A DNA stretch of 64,000 bases from Periweissella cryptocerci (lineage in GTDB: Bacteria; Bacillota; Bacilli; Lactobacillales; Lactobacillaceae): assembly GCF_004358325.1 (NCBI RefSeq), contig NZ_CP037940.1, forward strand, positions 2,914,001 through 2,978,000, read 5' to 3'. Position numbers and translations under genes: made by a program. The notes beneath the pieces are model-generated. The model had not been told where the DNA came from. It made no database searches and saw nothing but the letters and a program-made list of their open reading frames with translations. Below, piece after piece: positions 44,416 to 53,288 of the stretch (positions are counted from its first letter, which is position 1; each line of letters starts with the position of its first letter).

Positions 44416-44510
44416 TGTGTGCATTATGGGTATACCGTTAATGCTCATTTTGGAAAGGTGATATACCAGGCATAGCAATTGTGCACTAAGGGTGTGCAAT
44501 ATCGAAATTG
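44416..44510 (+). promoter_or_regulatory. Candidate resolvase site (res)
   Basis: Just upstream of the serine recombinase gene are repeated motifs: TGTGCATTATGGG and TGTGCACTAAGGG as direct repeats, GGTATACC and GATATACC, and an inverted TTGTGCAC/GTGTGCAA pair. Serine resolvases usually lie beside their res site. Subsites cannot be assigned from sequence alone. Confidence 0.4.
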
Positions 44511-44541
44511 TTTAATCAGTAGATGAGGTTGGTTAAAGTGT

Positions 44542-45138
44542 ATGAAAATTGGTTATGCTCGTGTTAGTTCTGACGGTCAAAATCTTGATCGTCAAATTGC
44601 CGCATTAACTGAAGCTGGTGTTGAAAAATTATTTGTAGAGAAGTTGTCTGGTGCGAGTTTTGAAAATCGTAAAGAATTTCAAAAAGCAATTGATTATTTA
44701 CGTGAAGGTGATTTTTTAGTTGTTGAAGCATTGGACAGGCTTGGACGCAATTATGACGATGATAAATTTGTTATTGAGTTGCTCGATAAGAAAAAAGTTG
44801 GGCTAATTGTAACTAGTATGCCAATTCTTAATCAAGAGATTGGTGATCCGTCAATGCAAAAATTTATTCGAGATATGATTTTCCAAATGTTAGCGTGGAT
44901 AGCAGAGCGTGAAAGAACAGAAAGTAAGCGTCGACAAGCGCAAGGCATTGCGATTGCTAAAGCGGAAGGGGTTTATAAGGGGAAAGTTCCTGAGTATTCT
45001 GCAAATGCTAAGAATTTGGCTAAACGTGCAGTATATAATCAAGTGAAATATCAATTAAGCATAGGATTATCTGTTTCTGAAATCGCTAGGTCAGTTGGTA
45101 TAACTCGTCATACTGTGTATGAAATAAAAAAGAGATGA
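44542..45138 (+). CDS. Serine recombinase (resolvase/invertase family)
   Basis: A 198-residue small serine recombinase. It has the N-terminal GYARVSSDGQNLDRQ with the nucleophile Ser, then EALDRLGRN, a central E-helix, and a C-terminal HTH (LSVSEIARSVGITRHTVYEI). It probably resolves replicon multimers or transposition cointegrates of the element. TGAGGTT precedes the start. It overlaps the next gene by 4 bases (ATGA). Confidence 0.93.
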   Translation: MKIGYARVSSDGQNLDRQIAALTEAGVEKLFVEKLSGASFENRKEFQKAIDYLREGDFLVVEALDRLGRNYDDDKFVIELLDKKKVGLIVTSMPILNQEIGDPSMQKFIRDMIFQMLAWIAERERTESKRRQAQGIAIAKAEGVYKGKVPEYSANAKNLAKRAVYNQVKYQLSIGLSVSEIARSVGITRHTVYEIKKR

Positions 45139-45680
45139 ACCGGCATTTTAAAGCCGGTGATGTAAGCAAGCAGCGTGAATGGCAGAAAATAGTTGAAAGA
45201 ATAGAGGGCATTACGATTAATAAGAAATTTTTACAATTGCTTAGCAGAGTAAATTATCAAATTGGAGATGATAAAGTTTTACTGTCGAACGTAATAAATG
45301 TGTTCTTGCAGATTGCTCGGTGGTCGGTATTGTTGTATGGCGTTCCAGGAGCGATAAGTTCTTTACTGATTTTGAACCTAAGTGCTAATGTAAATGTACA
45401 AAGTGTCACTGCTACGATTGTTTCCATGTTGAATATGGGCGCGGTTTTCGTTTTGATGATTTATGCTGCTTTGATATTAATAGAGGTCAATTTAAATGGT
45501 CATTTTTCTGGGAAATGGCTGATTACTGTGGTTAATATCATAGTGGTGCGAGTTAGTAGTGGGTTGATTACAAATAGCGTTAGTTCGGTAAATAGTCTTG
45601 CGTTACAAGGATTGCCTTACTTTGTTGCATATGTAGTATTGTTGATTTTTGCACGTAGAATTGGTAAAAGACAAGGATGA
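45135..45680 (+). CDS. Multi-pass membrane protein, hypothetical
   Basis: A 181-residue protein with a soluble N-terminus (1-55) and about four transmembrane helices (58-175). It overlaps the resolvase gene by 4 bases. No family recognised. A bidirectional-type terminator follows. Its coupling to a resolvase is unusual and unexplained. Confidence 0.6.
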   Translation: MNRHFKAGDVSKQREWQKIVERIEGITINKKFLQLLSRVNYQIGDDKVLLSNVINVFLQIARWSVLLYGVPGAISSLLILNLSANVNVQSVTATIVSMLNMGAVFVLMIYAALILIEVNLNGHFSGKWLITVVNIIVVRVSSGLITNSVSSVNSLALQGLPYFVAYVVLLIFARRIGKRQG

Positions 45681-45748
45681 ACCAAAAATTCCTTTTGGAG
45701 AAACTGTTGAAGTGATTGCTTACGGTATTTAAAAATAGTTCATCATAG

Positions 45749-45797
45749 AAAAATAAGACTCAAGATTTCTTTTTTTGAAACTTTGAGTCTTATTTTT
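45749..45797. terminator. Terminator of the resolvase operon
   Basis: AAAATAAGACTCAA pairs with TTGAGTCTTATTTT around a partly paired loop, then Ts. Confidence 0.9.
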
Positions 45798-45884
45798 TAT
45801 GTATACACTGGTTTCATCATTAATTGTAAATCAGAGTAAATGAAGTTATGTTTCAATTTCGTATTATAAAAATCTTATGAACGC

Positions 45885-45913
45885 TTGTTTTTAAAAAATG
45901 GAAGCGCTATAAT
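45885..45913 (+). promoter_or_regulatory. Promoter of the integrase gene
   Basis: TTGTTT (45885-45890) and TATAAT (45908-45913) with 17 bases between, about 70 bases before the integrase start. Other parts of 45681-45983 show only the terminator. Confidence 0.65.
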
Positions 45914-45983
45914 TATTTTCGTTGTTTTTTGATATGTTTATCGTTGCATAAATAAAAAATGATGAAGAAGAGAGGGGAATTAA

Positions 45984-47123
45984 ATGATTTTGTATCGTAA
46001 ATATTTAGAAGATTATTCGGTAATGTGGGAATTTCTGGAAATTGATTGTGATGACAGTTTAGGTAAATTAACGTATCAACGTAATTGGCGCAAAGGGTAC
46101 GCTACTAGAGCACAAGCCGTTGAGGCAAGTCGCAAAATTGTTGATCGTAATGTTCCTGTTACGTCAGCAGTTTATTTCTCAGATTTAGTACGTTTATGGT
46201 TTGAGGATTATGCAAAAAAGGTAAAAGGAAGTACTGTATTGAGGGCTAAGTCGATGTTTGAATGTCACTTTCTATTATCTCGAATGCTTGGAGATTTTAA
46301 AGTATCTGAAATTTCAGAAAGTGAAATAAAGCGAGTCATTGAAGTGCTAATCAGTGAAGTGACCAAATACAAGCGTTGTATTTATTATTTATCTCAAGTT
46401 TTTAAATTTGCCCTCGAAAAAGAAATTTGCAATGAGAATCCAGTTGCAGCTATTTATGTTCCTGGTGAAGTTACAACTAATAAAGTGGTATCTCCACACT
46501 GTGAGAATTTTTGGGAGATGGAAGATTTGAATAAATTCATGAAGATTATTCAGCCAAAAGATTTGTGGAAACTTGATAGAAGATTTGTGTATTTTAGATT
46601 ATTAGCTTACACAGGTATGCGGAATGGCGAACTGATTGCATTATCCTGGAATGACATTGATCCGATTCGTCACGAAATATTCATCCATAAGAGTGCATCA
46701 CGCGACCAAGACGGAAAACAAATAATTAGTGATACTACGAAAACTCCATCTGGAACAAGAATTATTAGTATTGATTCAGAGACAAGTTCTATTCTGGCAG
46801 CGTACCGTACACTTGTATGCCCAAAGTCATTTGATGAATTTATTATTCCTAATTCTGTTGGCAATATGTTGAGTTTGACGCGTCCAGATACCTGGTTGCG
46901 GCGAATTATCCGACGTTATAAGTTGAAACCAATATCAATTCACGGATTCAGACACACGTTTGCAACGTTAGCGTTTGACGCTGGAATACGTGTTGAAGAA
47001 ATACAAGAACAGCTTGGTCATTCGGATTCAAAAACTACGGTACAAACATATATTCATATAACAAACCGAGCTAGAAAAAGACGTATAAATAGATTTCATG
47101 AATATTTACGCTTGGGAAAATAG
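45984..47123 (+). CDS. Site-specific tyrosine integrase (ICE/phage type)
   Basis: A 379-residue integrase with all three usual parts: an N-terminal arm-binding domain (1-60), a core-binding SAM-like domain (about 60-160) and a catalytic domain with Arg213 (GMRNGEL), His320/Arg323 (HGFRHTFAT), His346 (LGHSDSK) and nucleophile Tyr356. It would integrate and, with an excisionase, excise the element. GAGGGGAA precedes the ATG. It lies in the middle of the known element rather than at an end, so the attachment sites must flank a circular map opened elsewhere, or this gene marks a second nested element. No excisionase was identified. Confidence 0.93.
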   Translation: MILYRKYLEDYSVMWEFLEIDCDDSLGKLTYQRNWRKGYATRAQAVEASRKIVDRNVPVTSAVYFSDLVRLWFEDYAKKVKGSTVLRAKSMFECHFLLSRMLGDFKVSEISESEIKRVIEVLISEVTKYKRCIYYLSQVFKFALEKEICNENPVAAIYVPGEVTTNKVVSPHCENFWEMEDLNKFMKIIQPKDLWKLDRRFVYFRLLAYTGMRNGELIALSWNDIDPIRHEIFIHKSASRDQDGKQIISDTTKTPSGTRIISIDSETSSILAAYRTLVCPKSFDEFIIPNSVGNMLSLTRPDTWLRRIIRRYKLKPISIHGFRHTFATLAFDAGIRVEEIQEQLGHSDSKTTVQTYIHITNRARKRRINRFHEYLRLGK

Positions 47124-47242
47124 AAAATAATGAATGCGTAGTATAATAAACATATAACCTTGTAGAAAAGTAAACAGGTCGTGTTGACGAGATAATAGAA
47201 CTTATAATCAAGATTACAGTTGAAAATGAGGTAATTTGAAAA

Positions 47243-47941
47243 ATGAAGAAACTCAGTAAGGTAATGTTAGCTTTAGTTGTCAGTTTAAGTATCGCACCAG
47301 CAGCGCTTACTCCAGTGAACGCATCGACAATGCCTGACGTACACAAAATAACAAGTGTGCCCAAGGCATTCCGAGGTACGTGGTACAAGTATGGTTATAT
47401 TGATAATGAACAAACAGGTGTATCTCACAACGGTTATATAAAAGCGAAAGTAAGCGCTAAGAAATTTGATTACTCAAAATACACAAAGAAGTTTTCACCT
47501 ATGGCACTTACTGATGCTGGGTCAGAGTGGCAATTCATGCCATATAAAACCAGTGGAAAAGGGATTAAATCAAATACCATTTATCTACTAAATGGTCAGG
47601 GTATTCAAGTTGTTCGAGCACTCAAGGTAAACGGACAAAAAGTGATGATCGTTAATAGTGAGCAAGCGCACTCAACAACGCTCACCATTTATGCCAAATC
47701 AAAGAACGTCAAATTGATAAAGAAAAGTGTTGAAAGCGTAAATCCATTTGGAATGGGAATTGATTCTAAGAATGATGCAAAAAAACAACGCAAAGACTAT
47801 ATCAAGATGAATAAAATAATCAAGAAATATATGGGTAAATCATTGCACCTAGCGAAGCTTAATCACTTTGGTGTAACCATAAGATATTACACAGCGATTG
47901 ATTACGTCAAATATAACAGTAACTACATTCCATATTTATAA
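47243..47941 (+). CDS. Secreted protein of unknown function
   Basis: A 232-residue exported protein: signal peptide 1-27 (KKLSKVMLALVVSLSIAPAA, then PVNAS) and a mature basic part with PKAFRGTWYKYG, a segment I associate with small secreted proteins of lactobacilli without known function. ATGAGGTAA upstream. Followed by a strong terminator. Cargo of the element, outside the transfer operons. Confidence 0.75.
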   Translation: MKKLSKVMLALVVSLSIAPAALTPVNASTMPDVHKITSVPKAFRGTWYKYGYIDNEQTGVSHNGYIKAKVSAKKFDYSKYTKKFSPMALTDAGSEWQFMPYKTSGKGIKSNTIYLLNGQGIQVVRALKVNGQKVMIVNSEQAHSTTLTIYAKSKNVKLIKKSVESVNPFGMGIDSKNDAKKQRKDYIKMNKIIKKYMGKSLHLAKLNHFGVTIRYYTAIDYVKYNSNYIPYL

Positions 47942-48000
47942 CCATGGTAATAACTGTTTGTATATCTACGCGCCAAGTATTCATGTGTTTAGGAAAATAG

Positions 48001-48037
48001 AAAAAAGCTGCCAAGTAATTGTTGGCAGCTTTTTTTG
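48001..48037 (+). terminator. Terminator of the secreted protein gene
   Basis: AAAAAAGCTGCCAA pairs with TTGGCAGCTTTTTT with a 9-base loop. Confidence 0.93.
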
Positions 48038-48363
48038 ATTTTTACACATAGTATATTCGCCAATCCCTTGAGAATATAGGGATTGACTATTTTATGGTTA
48101 ATACAGGATCAATTGCAATTAAAAATAGAAATTTAGTGTCTGCTAAAGCATACTAGCACCATAGCATTAAGCAGTGAATTAGCGCAATTATGTCTAATTA
48201 TAGAAATTAATTTTACAGATGTTTGACAAAGTGAATTATAAACTGTATCGTTGCACACAAGTTCCACAATCTCCACATTTTCCACATTCAGTTTAAGGGC
48301 TGGTATCCCTTTCCACTTACAACTTCTGGTGAGAAGTTCATCCCAAATATAGGGGGGATTTAT
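48038..48363 (+). other. Leader/intergenic region of the second secreted protein gene
   Basis: About 325 bases without a gene. Notable is a pyrimidine/CCACA-rich stretch at 48257-48290 (repeated TCCACA) and a GGGGGG ribosome site at about 48351-48358. I see no defined promoter or structured RNA. Confidence 0.4.
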
Positions 48364-49191
48364 ATGTACTTAGATAAAAAGTTACGTGTAAGTATTGCAA
48401 CCATTTCAGCGTTAACCATTGGGAGTGTTGTAGTTCCATCCGTAGTATCTGCTGAACAAGTATCTCAGAATTCGGGGAACTATCAAGTTGGACAAGTAGT
48501 TTCAAGCGATTCAGATGTTATCGGTAGTTCTCACGTCACTGTTTTAGATACTGATAAAAATGCACAATTTGAGGGGATTGTTGCTAATAATCCAATTCTT
48601 AAACAAGCGAATAAATCGGATGTTCCTCAAGGAATTCAAGAGATTGCTGCGAATGACGACCAAACAGCATATGCTGCAACGAATGAATTGTGGGATAATC
48701 TTCAAGTGGCATTAAATGATTTAACAGCGTCATCTAGTTATTCCAACTCGTCTGATAAAGCGAAAGCAAATCAAATTCAATCACTATTAACAAAATATGA
48801 TGGTGCAGAGGTATCATATGAATTTGCTGATAATGTAGGTGATACTCGTGTATTAACAGTTGAAGGATTTTATGAAAAAATCACAAAAGGCGGCGTGAAC
48901 GATTTCGCTTCAAGCAAGAAAGCGTTACCTAAATTACGTTCGTATTATGGACGTATAGAGATTGCTGGTGCTGAAGGGGTTGGTCTTGGCGCAGCCTCAG
49001 GTCCTATTGGAGCGCTTTTACTTGTTAGTGGTAGTACAGTTTTAATTGAACGAGCTAACGCCGCGCAATCTGATATAAAGGCATGGATTGCGAAAGGTTC
49101 ATCAAAAGGCGGGGCGCGCATCACGGTAACTGACGAGTTTCCAATTTCGTCCTTGAAGTCAATTAAACAAGCAAAAATTAAAAAGTTGTGA
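48364..49191 (+). CDS. Secreted protein with C-terminal Gly-rich hydrophobic segment
   Basis: A 275-residue exported protein: signal peptide of about 30 residues (ending VVSAEQ), an acidic Ser/Asn-rich N-terminal part, a helical middle (105-140) and, near residues 201-230, a Gly/Ala-rich hydrophobic stretch (GAEGVGLGAASGPIGALLLV). Such a segment can insert in membranes and recalls pore-forming bacteriocins, but no family is recognised. It is followed 6 bases later by a 56-residue two-helix membrane protein, the layout of a toxin/immunity pair. This reading is speculative. Confidence 0.7.
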   Translation: MYLDKKLRVSIATISALTIGSVVVPSVVSAEQVSQNSGNYQVGQVVSSDSDVIGSSHVTVLDTDKNAQFEGIVANNPILKQANKSDVPQGIQEIAANDDQTAYAATNELWDNLQVALNDLTASSSYSNSSDKAKANQIQSLLTKYDGAEVSYEFADNVGDTRVLTVEGFYEKITKGGVNDFASSKKALPKLRSYYGRIEIAGAEGVGLGAASGPIGALLLVSGSTVLIERANAAQSDIKAWIAKGSSKGGARITVTDEFPISSLKSIKQAKIKKL

Positions 49192-49197
49192 TTGTTT

Positions 49198-49368
49198 ATG
49201 ATAATTGCGCTGATTATACTATTCATTGAATGGTTGGTTTCAGGTTGGATGTTGCTACGAGATAAGTATAAAAATACGGTCTGGCCTAACCCTAAAGTCA
49301 CATTTTTAGGGAGTTCAGTTGGTTTGATAGTTGTGTTAATTCAATGCATTCATTTATACTGGATTTAA
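49198..49368 (+). CDS. Small membrane protein, possible immunity protein
   Basis: A 56-residue frame, MIIALIILFIEWLVSGWMLL then a charged turn and a second helix (LGSSVGLIVVLIQCIHLYW). It starts 6 bases after the secreted protein stop, without a clear ribosome site, so it would depend on coupling. Size, topology and position are like bacteriocin immunity proteins, but no homology is recognised. Confidence 0.5.
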   Translation: MIIALIILFIEWLVSGWMLLRDKYKNTVWPNPKVTFLGSSVGLIVVLIQCIHLYWI

Positions 49369-49403
49369 CATAACGTTCCTTATTTCACTAAGATAATAAA
49401 AGG

Positions 49404-49432
49404 AAGTCATTCGTAAGTGAATGGCTTTTTTT
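49404..49432 (+). terminator. Terminator of the secreted protein pair
   Basis: AAGTCATTC pairs with GAATGGCTT across GTAAGT, followed by seven Ts. Confidence 0.8.
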
Positions 49433-49522
49433 GCTGGGTATTTATTCAAGAATACTGTTAAAAATCTATTGAACTGTATTTTAGTAAGATTAATGATAAT
49501 ACATCTACATGGGAGCCTGCTT

Positions 49523-50869
49523 ATGAAAGACGATAAATTATCGATTGAAGTAAGTTCAATTAGAGAACTTAAAGAGCTGACAAACAGTTTTAAAATGAGA
49601 AATAAAGGTAGTCAAATTCATTATTACGATGAACATGGACTTGCGAGCAGTCAGCCAGTTGGTACTAAATTTATTTTATCCATTAATGGTGAAAAAATGA
49701 ATGTACGAACGTTGACACCTAGTGATTCAACAAAATTAAACTATCAAGCAAATGAGAGTACGAAAATAGCTAATCGAAATGCTGAATTTGAAGCTTTTTT
49801 AGATGATAAAGGCATTGAACATAGCCTTTTTTCAATTGGTCGATGGGTTTTGATTGATCAAGTTAATCATCATGGATTACGGTTTGATGAATCTGTTGGT
49901 TATTATTCTTCGATGAGTCATGATGGTGAGTTTGGAGGAGTTAAAAATTTCATCCGAGATTACTATAAGGTTTCTGATGAAAAAGCAATTAAAGAGTATA
50001 AGGAATGGCTTTCGGATTTTAAACCAGAAAGTCAGGTTGATGTACCATTTAAAAAAAGTAATGTTTTTTCATTATCAAAACTTGATTTAGTTCTTGGCAA
50101 AAAGGATGTTATTGATACTTACTTGGTTGAAGAACGTAAGATTAGTCAAAAGTTAGTTGATGATTTATATGGTGCTAATTTAATTAGTGTTGATACAAAG
50201 AACAATATAGATTTTTTGTGGTATGACCATGATGGTAGTCAAATTGTTGGTGCTGATAAACAAGGTACTGTGAAGAATTATAAGAAGTTTCCCGAACATG
50301 GTAATTTTAAAGGAATTGCCAGTGGTTCTGCTAAAGGTTATGGATTTAAGTTTCGACATAATGGGGGCGATGAAGTTTTAGTAATAACCGAATCACCGAT
50401 TGATTTAATTAGTTATTATCAAGTGAATGATGATATGTTTAACGAAAAATCTTCAGTTACAATGTTGTCTACTAGTGGTGTATTAAAACTGTTGAATCGT
50501 ACTGAACGCAGTGGGAAAGTTGAATTTAACGGTGTCTTACCTACTTTTCTTCGTGATAGCGGTAAATTGCCACAAAAGATAATTATCGGTTTTGATAACG
50601 ATGATGAGGGTTTAAGTGCAGTTGATTCTTTTCTACAGAATGCGGAAGTTTTGTTACAGAATACGGATGTTGAAGTTCATTTACCTATTGAAGGTAAGGA
50701 TTGGAATGAAGAATTACAATCAGGTGCTAGCGGGCGTGTTGTATATACTGCTAATGGATTCGAGTTAGCACGTCGTGGCGGTGCCTATGTTCCTACGGTT
50801 GTTAGTTTTAATGATGATAAAGATATTTCAAGGAAAAACAGTAGTATTGGTCGGGGAAAAACTAGATAA
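49523..50869 (+). CDS. Toprim/DUF3991-type primase-like protein (LtrC-like)
   Basis: A 448-residue protein. The middle (about 190-265) resembles DUF3991 (YLVEERKISQKLVDDLY then IDFLWYDHDGSQIVG), and the C-terminal part is a Toprim domain with VLVITESPIDLISYYQ (metal-binding Glu) and IIIGFDNDDEG (Asp pair). Such LtrC/TraC-like proteins are plasmid primases sent with the transferred strand to start complementary synthesis. I start at 49523, after GGGAG; the upstream frame runs through a terminator. It opens the second large transfer block. Confidence 0.8.
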   Translation: MKDDKLSIEVSSIRELKELTNSFKMRNKGSQIHYYDEHGLASSQPVGTKFILSINGEKMNVRTLTPSDSTKLNYQANESTKIANRNAEFEAFLDDKGIEHSLFSIGRWVLIDQVNHHGLRFDESVGYYSSMSHDGEFGGVKNFIRDYYKVSDEKAIKEYKEWLSDFKPESQVDVPFKKSNVFSLSKLDLVLGKKDVIDTYLVEERKISQKLVDDLYGANLISVDTKNNIDFLWYDHDGSQIVGADKQGTVKNYKKFPEHGNFKGIASGSAKGYGFKFRHNGGDEVLVITESPIDLISYYQVNDDMFNEKSSVTMLSTSGVLKLLNRTERSGKVEFNGVLPTFLRDSGKLPQKIIIGFDNDDEGLSAVDSFLQNAEVLLQNTDVEVHLPIEGKDWNEELQSGASGRVVYTANGFELARRGGAYVPTVVSFNDDKDISRKNSSIGRGKTR

Positions 50870-50876
50870 ATGTTGT

Positions 50877-50936
50877 AAATATGACTTTCTGAATATGATT
50901 GTCATATTTTTTTGTGCCGAAATACTGTTAAAACTG
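50877..50936 (+). terminator. Terminator plus conserved downstream cassette (copy 1)
   Basis: AAATATGAC pairs with GTCATATTT, then a T-run. The following GCCGAAATACTGTTAAAAC closely matches the sequence after the terminator at 53172, so terminator and probable promoter seem duplicated as one unit. Confidence 0.7.
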
Positions 50937-50999
50937 TAATAAAAAAAAGTGCTTTATTCTTAACTCAGGGAAAAAGGAAAGTATACGAGGATATTAGTG

Positions 51000-51713
51000 A
51001 TGGATAAATTGAACGCGTTTTTGGATAGAGCAGTTACTTTGTTTACGGCAGATAAGGCTATTACTTGCGATTTACGGTGTTATTTGGCTGCAAGTGGTTT
51101 TAGTTTGATGGGCAGTGATCAAGTTAACAAAATTTGGCTAAAGCACTCTGTAAATGGTGTGGTAGGTACTTATGATGTTAAAAATGTTGATTTGTTAATT
51201 GCTAAATTGATTGATTATCTTCATTCTGTTAAATCATTCGGTAAAAACATTTTGTTATCAGATTTATCGTATTTTGAAATATATGAAAAATCTATTGGAG
51301 AAATTGTTGAACAGGAGACTAACGAATTTAGTGATTCATTATTTTTAAGTCCTGATGATTTACTTTATTACGATGTAAAGGCGTTTTTTTATGGAACACT
51401 TGAAAATCGTTTAGTAGATTCTGATTTTAAATCATTTGTTGTTATGCTGGCAAGCAATGGCATTAGATATGTGGTTGAGCATGGTTTAATAGACGATTTT
51501 GAAACTGAGCCTGATGTAATTGATTTTTTTGAAAGGCATTCAAAAATGATTTTGAATAAGTTCAATATTCAAAAACAAGAACTAACTGACCTAGATAAGG
51601 TGAATTTAGGGAAAGTTGCCTTTGTATCGGAATGTATACCGATTGTAGAGTCATTTATTCAGTTACTTGATTCTCGAAAAACTGATTTAGCAATTGGAAA
51701 ACAATTTATTTGA
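51000..51713 (+). CDS. Hypothetical protein, transfer block
   Basis: A 237-residue acidic soluble protein, predicted mostly helical. No family recognised. GAGG lies 8 bases upstream of the ATG at 51000. It follows the cassette at 50877-50936, probably in the same operon as the two genes behind it. Confidence 0.6.
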   Translation: MDKLNAFLDRAVTLFTADKAITCDLRCYLAASGFSLMGSDQVNKIWLKHSVNGVVGTYDVKNVDLLIAKLIDYLHSVKSFGKNILLSDLSYFEIYEKSIGEIVEQETNEFSDSLFLSPDDLLYYDVKAFFYGTLENRLVDSDFKSFVVMLASNGIRYVVEHGLIDDFETEPDVIDFFERHSKMILNKFNIQKQELTDLDKVNLGKVAFVSECIPIVESFIQLLDSRKTDLAIGKQFI

Positions 51714-51739
51714 TGACAGAAAGGAGTTGTTGTTAACGA

Positions 51740-52036
51740 ATGACTATTAAAGATGATTTTAAAGCCCAAGCGATGTTGATTAATGATATGTCGTGGAGTA
51801 TACGCCGTAGTTACGGTAAACCTGTTGAATATAGTGAGAATACTCGCTACAACGTAGTTAGTTTGATTGAACGTAGTGAATATCCAGAATATTTTGTGGA
51901 TTATGGTGATTTAGACGCTCTGAAAAACTATCAAGACGCGCACTCTGATGATATTGAATTTGACGCACCGTTTATTCGTGGATGGCAGTTTGATTTAGCA
52001 GCTAAATTTCAGGTTGATGGTGAAAAATTGAGTTAG
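51740..52036 (+). CDS. Hypothetical small protein, transfer block
   Basis: A 98-residue acidic protein (MTIKDDFKAQAMLINDMSWS...). No family recognised. AAAGGAG lies upstream at a rather long distance from the ATG. It lies 13 bases before the next gene. Confidence 0.6.
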   Translation: MTIKDDFKAQAMLINDMSWSIRRSYGKPVEYSENTRYNVVSLIERSEYPEYFVDYGDLDALKNYQDAHSDDIEFDAPFIRGWQFDLAAKFQVDGEKLS

Positions 52037-52048
52037 AGGGGTGAACGT

Positions 52049-53122
52049 ATGGCGTATAACTCGTATCGTAAAAGGTCATTTAATGTTAGTAAGAACCAAG
52101 CTAGAGAATATGCTTCAGAGCTGGAAGAAATATCAACATATTTTAGAAATACAACGGTTGATATTTCGTCGCATTTGGATTCTGTTTATTTTATGTTTAA
52201 TCAAGAGACTGGTTTAGATCGACGTACTAAAGCAAAGAATTTTGATGGCTGGAGCGTCCGCCTATCGAATCATAGTTATGATAATCAGTATCACTCTTTG
52301 AACCGTGCTAATCATGTAATCAATATTAAGTCATCTAAGCTTGATTTCATTGAAAAATACAAAAATGTAAACAATACTTTGACAACAATTTTTGAAACAT
52401 TGCAACAAAATGGAATTGATTTATGTGACGTTAATTTCATTAATTATGCTAATAATGTTTCGGTTAAATTGTCTAATAGAAAAACGCTTAAAACACTTGT
52501 TAATTTAGAAACCATAGAAAGAGAAAAAAAGGTGGAAAAAATGGCTGAAGAAAAGGTAAATGCCCGTGATTATACTTTCGCACCAGTAAGTGCAAACACG
52601 GTTGGTGAAATGATTATTACGGATATTAAGCAGCGTCCGTCCAAGGCAAAAGGTAATCGGGAATTTCTTGCAACTCAATATACGTTCCGCAATGATATTG
52701 AACAGAAATATGCTCATGGGGCTGGTATGAATTTTTCTGACCGTACATGGGCAGCCAACGACGGTAGTTTGAAGGCGGGATATGATCACTTGAATGATAT
52801 TGCCGACGCGGCTGGTTTGCTAGGCGACAAGAAAATCACTAATCTTGAAGAAGCTAAGGAAGTTCTTTTGAATCAACCGCTCAAAATTAAAGTGGCGTTA
52901 CGAAAGGATTATACTGACCATGAAAATATAGAACATTTTTCAAATGCGGTATGGGCAAAAAATGTTTCACCAACTGATAAACCGGTTGTCGAACATGATT
53001 TTGAGCAACGCGCTAAGGTTCGTGCTGAAAAAAAAGCTCAAGCTTCTCAAGTAGAGACAGAAACTAAATCGAAAGAACAAGTTGTTGAAGTTCATAAAAA
53101 CAAGGGCGGTATTTCTCGTTAA
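52049..53122 (+). CDS. Hypothetical two-domain protein, possible internal translation start
   Basis: A 357-residue protein. Residues 1-164 are one unit (MAYNSYRKRSFNVSKNQARE...). Residues 165-357 form another, with VSANTVGEMIITDIKQRPSK and AHGAGMNFSDRTW, in pattern like phage/plasmid ssDNA-binding-type proteins (uncertain). Codon 165 is an ATG (52541) preceded by AAAAGGTGG at 52527-52535, an unusually good internal ribosome site, so the second unit may also be made alone. AGAGGGGTG precedes the main start. The C-terminus is Lys/Glu-rich. Confidence 0.65.
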   Translation: MAYNSYRKRSFNVSKNQAREYASELEEISTYFRNTTVDISSHLDSVYFMFNQETGLDRRTKAKNFDGWSVRLSNHSYDNQYHSLNRANHVINIKSSKLDFIEKYKNVNNTLTTIFETLQQNGIDLCDVNFINYANNVSVKLSNRKTLKTLVNLETIEREKKVEKMAEEKVNARDYTFAPVSANTVGEMIITDIKQRPSKAKGNREFLATQYTFRNDIEQKYAHGAGMNFSDRTWAANDGSLKAGYDHLNDIADAAGLLGDKKITNLEEAKEVLLNQPLKIKVALRKDYTDHENIEHFSNAVWAKNVSPTDKPVVEHDFEQRAKVRAEKKAQASQVETETKSKEQVVEVHKNKGGISR

Positions 53123-53171
53123 AGATTTATGTACTTTCGAACTGTATGAAAAAGAGAATACGAAAAAACGC

Positions 53172-53233
53172 AAAAAATATGACAATTGTATTCAATTTGT
53201 CATATTTTTTTTGCCGTTTTTACTGTTAAAACC
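53172..53233 (+). terminator. Terminator plus conserved downstream cassette (copy 2)
   Basis: AAAAATATGACAA pairs with TTTGTCATATTTTT, then TTTGCCGTTTTTACTGTTAA and AAC, closely matching 50899-50934. It probably separates two transcripts and restarts transcription for the giant gene. Confidence 0.7.
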
Positions 53234-53288
53234 GGTTTCTTCAAGTTTCGTCGATACTTTATATATAAATAGATTACGAGGTGTAGAC

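Noticed and set aside
49421..49522. 34-codon N-terminal extension of the Toprim protein
   Set aside because: It begins in the T-run of a terminator; the start at 49523 has a ribosome site.
53082..53288. 69-codon N-terminal extension of the giant protein
   Set aside because: It overlaps the previous gene and runs through a terminator; GAGGTG marks the ATG at 53289.
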